Notes: generated by a model from the letters alone, not told the origin. A stretch of 64,000 nt of DNA from Streptomyces justiciae (GCF_015163075.1 NZ_JADDXU010000010.1:248001-312000), one strand, 5' to 3'; numbered from the stretch's first letter, positions 45,733-54,676 are shown. Translations and numbers: made by a program.

Positions 45733-47163
45733 ATGGACCTCAATGATCTGACTCCGGCCGAGCTGCGGGTGTGGGAGGCGTTTCCGACCGGCGCTGCCGT
45801 GGACTTCCAGGGCAGCGCCGAACGGACCGTGCGGGCCGTGGTGTTGCGGGCGCTGATGTTGAACGGGCCGCGGCAGGACGGGGAAGTGCCCGTACTGAGG
45901 GTGGCGGGAGCGCACATCACGGGCGTGCTCGATGTCCGGTATGGGGCGGTCGAAACGTATGTCCGGCTGAGTCGGTGCCGGTTCGACGAAGCACCGCTTC
46001 TGTACGGCTGTGAGTTCCGGCAACTCAACCTGAGTGGTTCGGAGTTGCCAGGGCTCGCCGCCGCGACCCTTCGCGTGGACGGCGTGCTCAGACTGACCGA
46101 CTGCCGATTCACAGGGCCGGTCGCCCTGGGCGGCTCCCAGATCTCCGGCGCCCTCTTCATGGACCGCGCCGAGTTCCACACCCCCGACGACTCCGACGAA
46201 CCCGCCCTCCGCCTCAACCACGCCTCCATAGGCGAGGACCTCGTGGCCCCCGGCATCCGCGTCCACGGCCGGATGGTGTGCAACGACGCCTCCGTCGACG
46301 CCTCGGTCAACCTCATGGACGCGATGCTGGAGAATCCCGACGGTACGGCCCTCGACGCCCAGACCCTCTCCGTCGCCTCCGACGTGCACGCCCGCCGCCT
46401 CACCGCCGTCGGACGGCTCGACCTGCGCGGCGCGCGCGTCACCGGCCGACTCGACCTCGCGCACTCCCGGTTGTCGAACCCCGGCCACACCGTGCTCCAG
46501 GCGAGCAGCTCGGTGATCGGGGAGTTGTGGCTCAACGAGGCCGAGCCCCTCGATGGCTCGGTGAACTTTCGGCAGACGCAGACCGATCTGCTGCGGGTGG
46601 CCCCGGAGACCCTGGCCGGCGAGGTGCGGCTCAACGGCCTCAGCTACACCATGCTGTCCCCGCACGTCCCGGCCGAGCGCTGGCTGCCCGTGCTGCGGCG
46701 GGACGTCGACGGCTATGTCCCGCACGCCTACGAGCAGTTGACCGCGTTGTACCAGCGGATCGGCGACGACCATGCCGCGCGGCTGGTCCAACTCGCCAAG
46801 CAGCGCCGCCTGCGCACCACCCGCGCCTGGTACGGCCGCCTGTGGGGCTACCTCCAGGACGTCACCGTCGGCTACGGCTTCCGTCCCCTGCGTGCCCTGG
46901 CCTGGCTGCTCTCGCTCCTCGCCGTGGGCACGATCGCGTACGGCCTGCACGAGCCGCCGGCGCTCAAGGCGTCCGAACACCCGGATTTCAGCCCGGTGTT
47001 CTTCACCCTCGACCTGCTCCTGCCGGTGATCAGCTTCGGGCAGGAGGGCGCCTTCGCCCCCAAGGGCGGCTATCAGGCGCTCTCCTACGCCCTGGTGATC
47101 ACGGGCTGGTTGCTCGCCACCACGGTGATCACCGGCATCACCCGCGCCGTCAGCCGCCAGTGA
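45733..47163 (+). CDS. membrane protein with beta-helix-like repeat domain
   Basis: About 476 residues. The first 330 form a series of roughly 20-residue turns rich in L/V and small residues (VAGAHITGVLDVRYG, LRVDGVLRLTDCRFTGPVALGGSQISGALF and similar, read in pieces), resembling a pentapeptide- or beta-helix-type fold. A helical linker follows (EQLTALYQRIGDDHAARLVQLAKQRRLR) and then two transmembrane segments near 390-410 and 450-470. No known enzyme motif is visible. GTG 45712 is an alternative start. The 3' end overlaps the convergent dehydratase gene by 14 bp. Related proteins are common in Streptomyces, function unknown. Confidence 0.75.
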   Translation: MDLNDLTPAELRVWEAFPTGAAVDFQGSAERTVRAVVLRALMLNGPRQDGEVPVLRVAGAHITGVLDVRYGAVETYVRLSRCRFDEAPLLYGCEFRQLNLSGSELPGLAAATLRVDGVLRLTDCRFTGPVALGGSQISGALFMDRAEFHTPDDSDEPALRLNHASIGEDLVAPGIRVHGRMVCNDASVDASVNLMDAMLENPDGTALDAQTLSVASDVHARRLTAVGRLDLRGARVTGRLDLAHSRLSNPGHTVLQASSSVIGELWLNEAEPLDGSVNFRQTQTDLLRVAPETLAGEVRLNGLSYTMLSPHVPAERWLPVLRRDVDGYVPHAYEQLTALYQRIGDDHAARLVQLAKQRRLRTTRAWYGRLWGYLQDVTVGYGFRPLRALAWLLSLLAVGTIAYGLHEPPALKASEHPDFSPVFFTLDLLLPVISFGQEGAFAPKGGYQALSYALVITGWLLATTVITGITRAVSRQ

Positions 47164-48937
47164 CCGTGTGCTGCGCGGCCAGCCGCACCGGCGCGTTCTG
47201 GGCGCCGTACCCGCGATAGCCGCCGTCGCGCTGGACGAGTTCGAAGAAGACGCGGCCGACCGTGCGGGTGTAGCAGTGCCGGAACTCGCCGTACGCGTCC
47301 CGGTCGTAGAGGATGCCGAGCTCGCGGTACGTCTCCAACTCGCCCTCGGCGAACTCGAATCGGGCGGCCAGGTCGTCGTAATAGTTGGCCGGGATCGGCA
47401 GGACGCGGCCGCCCGCCTCCCGGAACCGGCGCGCCGCCGTCACCACGTCGTCCGTCGCCAGGGCGATGTGCTGCGCGTGCACGGTGTCGTCGGTCGGGGC
47501 CGCGCCCACGGACAGCGCGATCCGCACGCTGCCGTCCGCGTTCGTCACCGCGCGGCTGCGCATCAGCCCGTACGGGTCGGCGACGTCCACGCTCTCCTGG
47601 GCGTGCAGCCCGAGCACGCTGCGGTGGAAGAGCGCCGCCTCGTCGAACTGGTGCCAAGGCTGGACGAGAGCGAGATGATCGATCCTGCGCACGCCACCAG
47701 AGCCACCCTCGTGCGGCACCTCCTCGAAGTCGGCGCGCCAGTTGGGCAGTTCGGTGCGGTCCGTCGCGCAGAAGAACAGCTCCGTGCCGTCCGGTGCCGC
47801 CACCGCGTCCAGCGGAGCGTCCGCCACCGCTCGTCGCCGCGGCAGCACCGGCGCGAGCAGTGCCTCCGCCCGCAGGGCCGCTCCCGCCGGGTCGGGTGAC
47901 TCCAGGCCGATCGCGGCGAGGCTCGTGCCGTCGCGGCGGCCCGCCGGTCCCGTGTTCACGAGCACCCGTGCCTCGCCCTGCTGCCACAGGTCGACCGGCT
48001 TGCTTCGGTGCCGTGCCGTGCGGCTGAAGCCGAGCGCGCCGAGCATCGCGGCGACCGGTTCGGCGTCCGGCGTGAGCAGTTCGGCGAAGGCCACGCCGGT
48101 GGGGACGACGGGGGCGGGCGGGGTCGTGACGCCGACCGTCTCCTGGAGCAGGAGCAGCGAGCGGTGTGCGTCGACCGCCGTGGGGCCCGCCTCGGCCTGC
48201 CGGTAGACGTCGTTGAAGACCTCCAGGGACAGCGGTCCGTCGTACCCCGTGTGCAGGACCCGGCGGACCAGGTCCGCGACGTCGAAGCCGCCCTGGCCCG
48301 GGAAGCAGCGGTAGTGGCGGCTCCACTGGAGGACGTCCATCGCGAGCAGCGGGGCGTCGGCCAGCTGGAGGAAGAAGATCTTCTCGCCGGGGATGTCCTC
48401 GATGCCCTTGGGGTCGCTGCCGCGGGAGAGGATGTGGAAGCTGTCGAGGCAGGTGCCGAGCGCGGGGTGGTCCGCCGCCTCGACGATGCTCCAGGCGTGG
48501 TCGTACGTGCTCACGTGCCGGCCCCAGGCGAGTGCCTCGTACGCGACGCGGATGCCGAACTCCTGGGCCAGTCCTGCCAGTTCGCGCAGCTGCCCGGCGG
48601 CCAGCGCGTCGTCGTCCACCGCGAGCGGATGCACGCTGGAGCAGACGAGGACGGTGTCGGCGCCGAGCCGGCTCATCAGCTCGAACTTGTGCCGGGCCCG
48701 GCGCAGGTTCGCCGCGAACACGTCGGCCGGTACCGCCTCCATGTCCCGCATGGGTTGGTAGAGGTCGATGCTCAGGCCCAGGTCCGCGCACCTCGCCCGG
48801 ATCTCCTCCGGTGCGAGGGGGCTGGCGAGCAGGTCGTTCTCGAAGATCTCCACGCCGTCGAAGCCGGCCCGGGAGGCGGCCGTGAGCTTCTCGGTGAGGG
48901 AGCCGCTGAGGGAGACGGTGGCGATGGACGTACGCAC
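47150..48937 (-). CDS. 3-dehydroshikimate dehydratase (TIM barrel + HPPD-like fusion)
   Basis: Converts 3-dehydroshikimate to protocatechuate. 595 residues in two domains like Pseudomonas QuiC1. The first is a xylose-isomerase-type TIM barrel (1-270) with metal ligands in YEALAWGR, CLDSFHIL, LQLADAP and SLEVFND. The second is a 4-hydroxyphenylpyruvate-dioxygenase-like VOC domain (about 290-595) that keeps the three iron-type ligands in RIDHLALVQ, AQHIALATDD and FFELVQRDGG. GTG 48937 has AGAGAGG 8 bp upstream. It lies 14 bp downstream of an AroE-type dehydrogenase gene, so both are one operon; the longer reading through aroE is a shadow. Confidence 0.88.
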   Translation of the reverse strand: MRTSIATVSLSGSLTEKLTAASRAGFDGVEIFENDLLASPLAPEEIRARCADLGLSIDLYQPMRDMEAVPADVFAANLRRARHKFELMSRLGADTVLVCSSVHPLAVDDDALAAGQLRELAGLAQEFGIRVAYEALAWGRHVSTYDHAWSIVEAADHPALGTCLDSFHILSRGSDPKGIEDIPGEKIFFLQLADAPLLAMDVLQWSRHYRCFPGQGGFDVADLVRRVLHTGYDGPLSLEVFNDVYRQAEAGPTAVDAHRSLLLLQETVGVTTPPAPVVPTGVAFAELLTPDAEPVAAMLGALGFSRTARHRSKPVDLWQQGEARVLVNTGPAGRRDGTSLAAIGLESPDPAGAALRAEALLAPVLPRRRAVADAPLDAVAAPDGTELFFCATDRTELPNWRADFEEVPHEGGSGGVRRIDHLALVQPWHQFDEAALFHRSVLGLHAQESVDVADPYGLMRSRAVTNADGSVRIALSVGAAPTDDTVHAQHIALATDDVVTAARRFREAGGRVLPIPANYYDDLAARFEFAEGELETYRELGILYDRDAYGEFRHCYTRTVGRVFFELVQRDGGYRGYGAQNAPVRLAAQHTVTGG

Positions 48938-48951
48938 GGCGGTACCTCTCT

Positions 48952-49827
48952 CTACTTCGGTGCGCTGACGGCGCCCGCCAGTTCCCCGATGTCCGCGAGC
49001 ATGCGCGCCGCGTCGGGTTCCCGGCCGGTGAAGAGACGGAACGCGTCCACGGCCTGGAAGGCGGCCATCCCGCCGCCGTCGAGGGTGGCGCAGCCCATCG
49101 CGCGGGCGGTGCGGAGCAGTTCCGTCTCCAGCGGGCGGTAGACCACCTCGGCGATCCACAGCCCGGGGTGCAGGAGTGCGGCGGGGAAGGGCAGGCCGGG
49201 GTGGGCGGCCATGCCGGTGGGGGTGGCGTGGACGATGCCGTCGGCGTCCGCGAGGAGCTTCGCGAGCCGGTCCGGCGTTGCGTGGGCCGCCCGGCCCTCG
49301 CCGAAGTGGCGGTTGAGGGAGGCGGCGAGGGCGGCCGCCCGGTCGGCCAGCGCGTCGACGAGGGTGACCCGCCCGGCGCCGAGGGTGAGCGTGGCGTGCG
49401 CGACGGCCGCGCCGGCGCCGCCCGCGCCGAGCTGTACGACCCGCTCCAGCGGTACGTCGGGCAGACCGCGGGCGAAGGAGGCGGCGAAGCCGGTGACGTC
49501 GGTGTTGTGGCCGACGGCCCGGCCGCCCTCGAAGACGACCGTGTTGACCGCGCCGAGCGCCTCTGCCTGCGCGGACAGCCCGTCGAGGTGCTCGATGACG
49601 AGCTGCTTGCACGGGTGGGTGATGTTGAGCCCGTCGAAGCCGAGGTCGCGGGCCGAGCGCACCAGGTCGCCGACCGCCTCCGGCGGGACGCCGAGGGTGT
49701 CGATGTCGATGAGCCGGTACAGGTAGCGCAGCCCTTGTCGGTCGGCCTCCCGCTCGTGCAGGGCGGGGCTGAGGGACGGGCCGATGCCCGCGCCGATCAG
49801 TCCGACGAGATACGAGTCCTTGGCCAC
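48952..49827 (-). CDS. quinate/shikimate dehydrogenase (AroE family)
   Basis: NAD(P)-dependent dehydrogenase, 291 residues. Motifs: GPSLSPALHE for substrate serines, NITHPCKQLVIEHLDG with catalytic K74, GAVNTVVF, GHNTDVTGF and the GAGGAGAAV nucleotide loop. The family includes biosynthetic AroE and catabolic QsuD/YdiB enzymes. The dehydratase next to it, the TetR gene and a nearby MHS transporter favour a catabolic role, shikimate or quinate to dehydroshikimate or dehydroquinate. First gene of its operon, divergent from tetR across an operator-like sequence. Confidence 0.87.
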   Translation of the reverse strand: MAKDSYLVGLIGAGIGPSLSPALHEREADRQGLRYLYRLIDIDTLGVPPEAVGDLVRSARDLGFDGLNITHPCKQLVIEHLDGLSAQAEALGAVNTVVFEGGRAVGHNTDVTGFAASFARGLPDVPLERVVQLGAGGAGAAVAHATLTLGAGRVTLVDALADRAAALAASLNRHFGEGRAAHATPDRLAKLLADADGIVHATPTGMAAHPGLPFPAALLHPGLWIAEVVYRPLETELLRTARAMGCATLDGGGMAAFQAVDAFRLFTGREPDAARMLADIGELAGAVSAPK

Positions 49828-49850
49828 GCGGACCTCCTGAGCGGCTCACA

Positions 49851-49876
49851 ATGTACGAACTAGTAAGTTAGTCATA
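49851..49876. promoter_or_regulatory. operator candidate between aroE-like and tetR genes
   Basis: An AT-rich 26-bp segment contains AACTAGTAAGTTAGTC; on the reverse strand it reads GACTAACTTACTAGTTC, two half-sites ACTAACT and ACTAGTT. GACTAACT recurs upstream of the MHS transporter at 50714-50721. The neighbouring TetR protein is the likely binder. Confidence 0.5.
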
Positions 49877-49986
49877 ACACCGGGAGCCTCCGCTTGGGAA
49901 GCCCTCACCCGCCGCGCGGGCGTGGCCGCCTTCTAGAATCTGCGGCACGCGGCCGAAGAGCCCCGCCCTACGCCCGAAGGAACCCG

Positions 49987-50652
49987 ATGACCAGCGTCGA
50001 AGAACCGGCACGACCCAACGGGCGCATCCGTGACGCCGCCCGCACCAAGGCCGAGATCCTCGACGTGGCCACGCACGAGTTCGCCCGGGCCGGCTTCGCG
50101 GGCGCCCGGGTCGACGACATCGCGGCCCTCACCAGCACCACCAAGCGGATGATCTACTACTACTTCGGCGGCAAGGAGCAGCTGTTCACGGCCGTCTTGG
50201 AGCGGGCGTACGGCGTGATCCGCGACGCCGAGCAGGAGCTCGACGTCGAGCATCTCGACCCGGTCGCGGCCATCCGGCGGCTGGCGGAGCTGACCTTCGA
50301 CCACCACGAGGCGCACCCGGACTTCATCCGGCTGGTCAGCATCGAGAACATCCACGAGGCCGAGCACATCGCCGCCTCCGAGAAGCTCGGCAGGATCGGC
50401 TCGCCGGCCCTGGACGTGATCCGCCGCATCCTGAAGTCGGGACAGGAGTCCGGGCTGTTCACGGCCGACGTGGACGCCGTGGACCTGCACGCGATGATCA
50501 GCTCCTTCTGCTTCTTCCGGGTCGCCAACCGGCACACCTTCGGCGCCCTGTTCGGGCGCGACCTGGTGGACCCCGCGCAGCGGGAGCACTACCGGAACAT
50601 GCTGGGCGACATGGTGATCGCGTACCTGACGGCGGACCGCGCCGCGGACTGA
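49987..50652 (+). CDS. TetR-family regulator
   Basis: 221-residue TetR repressor. The DNA-binding domain is KAEILDVATHEFARAGFAGA with ALTSTTKRMIYYYFGGKEQLF. The C-terminal part (LTFDHHEAHPDFIRLVSIENIHEAEH and on) is the ligand domain and resembles regulators of aromatic-acid catabolism. ATG 49987 has AAGGA upstream. A TAGAAT hexamer at 49935-49940 may be its -10. Its position between the quinate/shikimate operon and the MHS transporter suggests it controls both. Confidence 0.88.
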   Translation: MTSVEEPARPNGRIRDAARTKAEILDVATHEFARAGFAGARVDDIAALTSTTKRMIYYYFGGKEQLFTAVLERAYGVIRDAEQELDVEHLDPVAAIRRLAELTFDHHEAHPDFIRLVSIENIHEAEHIAASEKLGRIGSPALDVIRRILKSGQESGLFTADVDAVDLHAMISSFCFFRVANRHTFGALFGRDLVDPAQREHYRNMLGDMVIAYLTADRAAD

Positions 50653-50713
50653 GTTCGGCGGGCCCGACCTCTTGACAGCGGGGAAACACGCGCGCAACAT
50701 CCCTACCCACCGG

Positions 50714-50738
50714 GACTAACTATCCAGTGGGTTAATTA
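50714..50738. promoter_or_regulatory. second operator candidate before the MHS transporter
   Basis: GACTAACT (50714-50721) and, 10 bp further on, the AT-rich TTAATTAG form an imperfect inverted repeat. GACTAACT is shared with the aroE-tetR gap, which ties the transporter to the same regulator. Confidence 0.4.
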
Positions 50739-50817
50739 GCCGGGGTTCACGAGACCCGGCACCTCTCCCTCCCCACCGCTCACTCCGCGTACGTTGGAGT
50801 TCCGCAAAGGAGCCGCC

Positions 50818-52167
50818 GTGTCCGTCCCCTCCCCCTCCACCGCGCCACCCGGCCAGCCGAAGAAGGCGGCCACGGCCGCCTGGATCGGCAGCGCGCTGGA
50901 GTACTACGACTTCTTCATCTACGGGTCCGCCGCCGCACTGATCTTCCCCAAGGTCTTCTTCGACGAGTCCGACCCGGCCACCGCGACCCTGCTGTCCCTG
51001 GCCACGTTCGGTGTCGCGTACGCCGCCCGCCCGGTCGGCGCGCTCTTCCTCGGCCACTTCGGCGACAAGCTCGGCCGCAAGAAGATCATGGTCTTCACGC
51101 TGATCCTGATGGGTCTGTCGACGTTCCTCATCGGCTGTCTCCCCACCCGCGCCCAGGTCGGCACCCTCGCCCCGGTCCTGCTGGTCCTCTGCCGCGTCCT
51201 CCAGGGCATCTCCGCGGCCGGTGAGCAGGCCAGCGCCAACTCCATGACGCTGGAGCACGCGCCGCCGCACCGGCGCGGCTTCTTCACCAGCTTCACCCTC
51301 AGCGGCACCCAGGGCGGTCAGCTGCTGGCCACGCTCGCCTTCATCCCGATCGCCGCGCTGCCCGAGGACCAGCTGCTGTCCTGGGGCTGGCGGGTGCCGT
51401 TCTGGCTGAGCATCGCGGTCGCCGTCGTCGGCTACGTCATCCGCCGCAAGCTGGAGGAGACCCCCGCCTTCGAGCAGCAGACGGCCACCGAGGGTGTCGT
51501 GAAGATGCCGCTGGCGATCCTGCTGCGCCACCACTGGGCGGACGTCCTGCGGGTGATCGCGGGCGCGCTCATCGCCTCGGTCTCGACGATCTTCACGGTG
51601 TGGGCGCTGGCGTACGCGACGAGCGACTCGGTCGGCATGAGCCGTTCCTCGATGCTGTGGGTGGGCGCGCTGGCCAACGTGGCCGCGCTGGCGGCGATCC
51701 CGCTGTGGGCGACGCTGTCGGACCGCATCGGCCGCCGGCCCGTCTACCTGATCGGCGCGGTGGGCAGCGCGATCGCGATGTTCCTCTACCTCTGGGCGAT
51801 CTCCACGGGCAACTACCCGCTCACGATGCTGCTCGGCATCATCGCCTTCGGTGTGGTCTACAGCGCGGCGAACGGCGTGTGGCCGTCCTTCTACGGCGAG
51901 ATGTTCTCGACCCGGGTCCGGCTGTCCGGCATGGCCATCGGCACCCAGATCGGCTTCGCCGTGGCCGGGTTCGCGGTGACGTTCGCGGCGCAGATCGCGG
52001 GCCCGGACGGCGACGACTGGTCCTCGGTGGCGCTGTTCACCGCGGCCCTGTGCGTCCCGCCGGTCATCGCCGCGCTCTCGGCCCGCGAGACCCACAAGGT
52101 CCCGACGGAGCTGCTCGGCGAGCGCACGCCGGAGGCGGCGGCCGAGCGGGCGACCGTGACGGCCTGA
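50818..52167 (+). CDS. MHS-family transporter, likely shikimate/quinate
   Basis: 449-residue major facilitator of the metabolite:H+ symporter family, 12 predicted helices. Family motifs are ALEYYDFFIYGSAAALIFPKVFF at the start, GHFGDKLGRKKIMV between helices 2 and 3, RVLQGISAAGEQASA, and LSDRIGRRPVYL in the central loop. GTG 50818 has AAGGAG 6 bp upstream. The family carries shikimate (ShiA), citrate and aromatic acids; the neighbouring dehydratase and dehydrogenase make shikimate or quinate the best guess. Confidence 0.85.
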   Translation: MSVPSPSTAPPGQPKKAATAAWIGSALEYYDFFIYGSAAALIFPKVFFDESDPATATLLSLATFGVAYAARPVGALFLGHFGDKLGRKKIMVFTLILMGLSTFLIGCLPTRAQVGTLAPVLLVLCRVLQGISAAGEQASANSMTLEHAPPHRRGFFTSFTLSGTQGGQLLATLAFIPIAALPEDQLLSWGWRVPFWLSIAVAVVGYVIRRKLEETPAFEQQTATEGVVKMPLAILLRHHWADVLRVIAGALIASVSTIFTVWALAYATSDSVGMSRSSMLWVGALANVAALAAIPLWATLSDRIGRRPVYLIGAVGSAIAMFLYLWAISTGNYPLTMLLGIIAFGVVYSAANGVWPSFYGEMFSTRVRLSGMAIGTQIGFAVAGFAVTFAAQIAGPDGDDWSSVALFTAALCVPPVIAALSARETHKVPTELLGERTPEAAAERATVTA

Positions 52168-52188
52168 TCCACCTCAAGGTCCCCGGGT

Positions 52189-52214
52189 CCCCGGACGCCG
52201 CCACGGCTCCGGGG
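52189..52214. terminator. terminator between convergent MHS and VOC genes
   Basis: CCCCGGA (52189-52195) and TCCGGGG (52208-52214) form a 7-bp stem with a 12-nt loop, 22 bp past the transporter stop. Confidence 0.45.
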
Positions 52215-52235
52215 ATTCGGCGTTCGCGGAGCCTC

Positions 52236-52646
52236 TCAGCCGTTGGACCACGCCCGCTCGCACAGCACCAGCCGGTATCCGTCCGGGTCCTCGATCGTGA
52301 CGCCCCACTGGTTCCAGTACGGGTTCGGCGAGGCCACGCGCTTGCCGCCGTGCTCTTCGAGGCCGGCGACCAGGTCGTCGGGGACGGGGCCGTCGACGTA
52401 GATCACCAGGAGGTCCTCCTCGGTGGGCCGCGGCTCGACCGGGTTCGCCGGCTCGTGGACCAGTTCCAGGTGCCAGTCGGCATCGGGCCAGCCGAGCATG
52501 AGCAGGTCGTGCTCGCCGGGTTCGGTGCCGCCCTCGGCACGCCAGACGACGGAGAGCCCGAGCCCGCCCGCCCAGAAGCGCTCGGCCGCCGCGAGGTCAC
52601 GGGACGGGCGGGCGACGCGAATGTGGCTGCGGCCGTTGACGGGCAT
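52236..52646 (-). CDS. VOC-family protein (glyoxalase/bleomycin-resistance fold)
   Basis: 136-residue vicinal-oxygen-chelate protein with paired beta-alpha-beta-beta-beta modules: SHIRVARPSRDLAAAERFWAGG in the first and YWNQWGVTIEDPDGYRLVLCE in the second. Metal-type positions H, E (WHLELVHE) and E (LVLCERAW) are present. Function cannot be narrowed beyond a metal-dependent lyase, isomerase or binding protein. ATG 52646 has AGAGGT upstream. The gene stands alone. Confidence 0.85.
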   Translation of the reverse strand: MPVNGRSHIRVARPSRDLAAAERFWAGGLGLSVVWRAEGGTEPGEHDLLMLGWPDADWHLELVHEPANPVEPRPTEEDLLVIYVDGPVPDDLVAGLEEHGGKRVASPNPYWNQWGVTIEDPDGYRLVLCERAWSNG

Positions 52647-52965
52647 CGTGACCTCTTTCTCCGCTGCGGTGAACCATCGAAAGCCTAGGCACACGGCGTA
52701 CGCCGGGCCATCGGTCGTGCGTCCTGCGCCCCGGGTCGTAGGACCTCTTGGGGGTCGCCCCGTTGACAGGGGACGCCCGCGGCAAGACCATCGGCCGGTA
52801 CGAGCCGTGCGGAACACCGCTGACCAGGCCCTCCGCGCACACCGGTGGCGGAGCGGACGGCCCCCGTGCGTACCGGCCGATTTCAGGGGCGGCCGGTGCG
52901 CACGGTGCGGCGGTTGTCTATCGTTGCCCGATCACAGGGGCGGGCGGCGAGAGGCGGGCGGGGGC
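52647..52965. other. 319-bp gap with long inverted repeat
   Basis: No gene is seen here between the leftward VOC gene and the rightward split gene. It holds a TTGACA hexamer near 52763-52768 on the + strand and a perfect 13-bp inverted repeat, ATCGGCCGGTACG (52790-52802) with CGTACCGGCCGAT (52869-52881), separated by 66 bp in which a further GCCGT/ACGGC pair can stack inside. It could fold as a long RNA stem in the leader of the downstream gene, or be an operator pair. Confidence 0.5.
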
Positions 52966-54676
52966 GTGACGGGGGCCGGGTGGATACGGGTGCCGGTCGG
53001 CGACGACGCGGCCCGCTGGGCGACCCGGGGGCGCGTCGAACGGGTGCTCTTCGTCGTCCACAACGTCACCGCGGCGACCCGGCTCCTGGACGTACTGCCC
53101 CTGTTCCACGACGACTTCAGGGTGCAGCTGCTGGTGACGTGCCCGGGGTCGTCCGCGTTCGAGGCGGGCGTACGGGAGTTGCTGGCGGAGGTCGGGGTGC
53201 CCGTGGTGCCGTGGGAGCAGGCGATCGCGACTCCGGTCGCACTCGCGGTATCGGCGAGCTTCGGCGGTCAACTCCGGGCAGTTTCCGGTGTATTGGCCGT
53301 GTTGTCACACGGTGTCGGATACACTAAGAGGCTGGCGACACCCGACACCCGACACCCGACACCCGACGGCAGGCGGCTGGGGCGCGGGGACAGAACCGGT
53401 CTTCGGGATGTCACGGGAATGGCTGCTCGACGGAGCCGGGAAACCCCTCGCGGACGCCCTCGTGCTCTCCCACCCCGAGCAGTACGACCGACTGCGCCGC
53501 GTCTGCCCGGAAGCCGCGCCCACGGCCGTCGTCGCGGGCGACCCCTGCTGGGACCGCATCCTGGCGGCCCGCCCCTACCGTGACCGCTTCCGCCGGGCCC
53601 TCGGCGTGCGCGAGGGCCAACGGCTCGTCGTCCTGAGCTCCACCTGGAACCCCGAGTCGCTTTTCGGCGACGGCGCCGAGGACGTCCTGCCGTCCCTGCT
53701 CCCCCGCCTGACCTCGGAACTCCCGTCCGACGAATACCGTCTCGCGGCCGTCCTCCACCCCAACATCTGGCACGGTCACGGCCCCGGCCAGATCCGTGCC
53801 TGGCTCGACCGTGCCCGCCGCGCCGGTCTGACCCTGATCGACCCCCTGCACGGCTGGCGCCAGGCCCTCGTCGCCGCCGACACGGTGATCGGCGACCACG
53901 GCTCGGTGACCTACTACGCCGCCGCCCTCGGCACCCCCGTCCTACTGGGCGCGGCCCCGCTCGGAGGCCTCGACCCCGAGGCCCCCGTCCATGAGTTCGT
54001 CCGCACGGCACCGCGCCTGGACGTCACCGGCCCACTGAGGCCGCAGTTGGACACCCTGACCGCCGAACGCCCTTGCCGACACGCGGAGTTCATCAGCTCA
54101 GTACCCGGCGAGTCGGCACCTCGCCTGCGGCGCCTCTTCTACGACCTGATCGGCATCCCCGAACCCGACTGGCCGGCCCGCCTCGAACCGCTTCCCCTCC
54201 CCCCACACGAACCGGCGACCCCCACCGTGCCCCTCCTCACGCTGACCCGCCTCCTCGGCTCCGGCGAGGTCCGCGTCGCCCGGTACGCGGGCCCGCATCC
54301 CACACCGCGGACCGACGACGCGGAGGCGCATCTCGCCGTACCCGAGGGCACCCGGGAGACGGATCAACTGCCCCTGGCAGACGTGGTGTTCCGGTACGGC
54401 ACCGCCGACGATCCGCGCTTCGGCTCCCCCGCCGATTGGGCGGCGGAGGTGCTCGACCGGTATCCGCAGTGCTCCCTCGCGGCGTATGTCACCGGCCCTG
54501 ATTCCTGCGTGGTGCGGACGCGGGCAGGAGACGTCCTCCACCTGAGAACCGGGGCGGACCCGGCCGCGGCGGCCTCCGCGCTCCACGCGTGGCTGGCGGC
54601 GGGCAGGTCGCCCACGGAACTGGCCGCGATCCGCACCGGAGCGACCCTCCATCAGGCGACCGTCACTCCGGCGTGA
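52966..54676 (+). pseudogene. frameshifted GT-B/CDP-glycerol-transferase-like gene, split at a 7-bp repeat
   Basis: Two reading frames make one protein. The N-terminal part (GTG 52966, 123 residues to SHGVGYTKRLA) has an alpha/beta nucleotide-sugar-type domain (ERVLFVVHNVTAATRLLDVLP). The rest, from about 53364 to 54676 in the +1 frame, has EPVFGMSREWLL, AVVAGDPCWDRIL, VVLSSTWNPESLFGDG and GDHGSVTYYAAALGTPVLLGA, the last resembling the donor site of GT-B and TagF-like transferases. The break is exactly at four copies of CGACACC. Losing one copy (7 bp), or gaining two, restores a single frame of about 567 residues. An internal start at ATG 53408 could still make the C-terminal part. Function uncertain. 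Confidence 0.72.
53336..53367 (+). repeat. 7-bp tandem repeat (CGACACC)x4 plus CGAC, inside a gene
   Basis: Four exact copies of CGACACC (53336-53363) and a partial fifth. The unit is not a multiple of three, so each copy gained or lost moves the reading frame. The repeat lies precisely where the reading frame of the host gene switches. Confidence 0.95.

Noticed and set aside
53336..53367. The heptamer array as a CRISPR or as an rRNA-like repeat
   Set aside because: The copies are contiguous with no spacers and lie inside a coding sequence.
53288..53410. Programmed ribosomal frameshifting at the split gene
   Set aside because: No slippery heptamer of the X-XXY-YYZ kind is visible at the junction; a changed repeat number explains the shift more simply.
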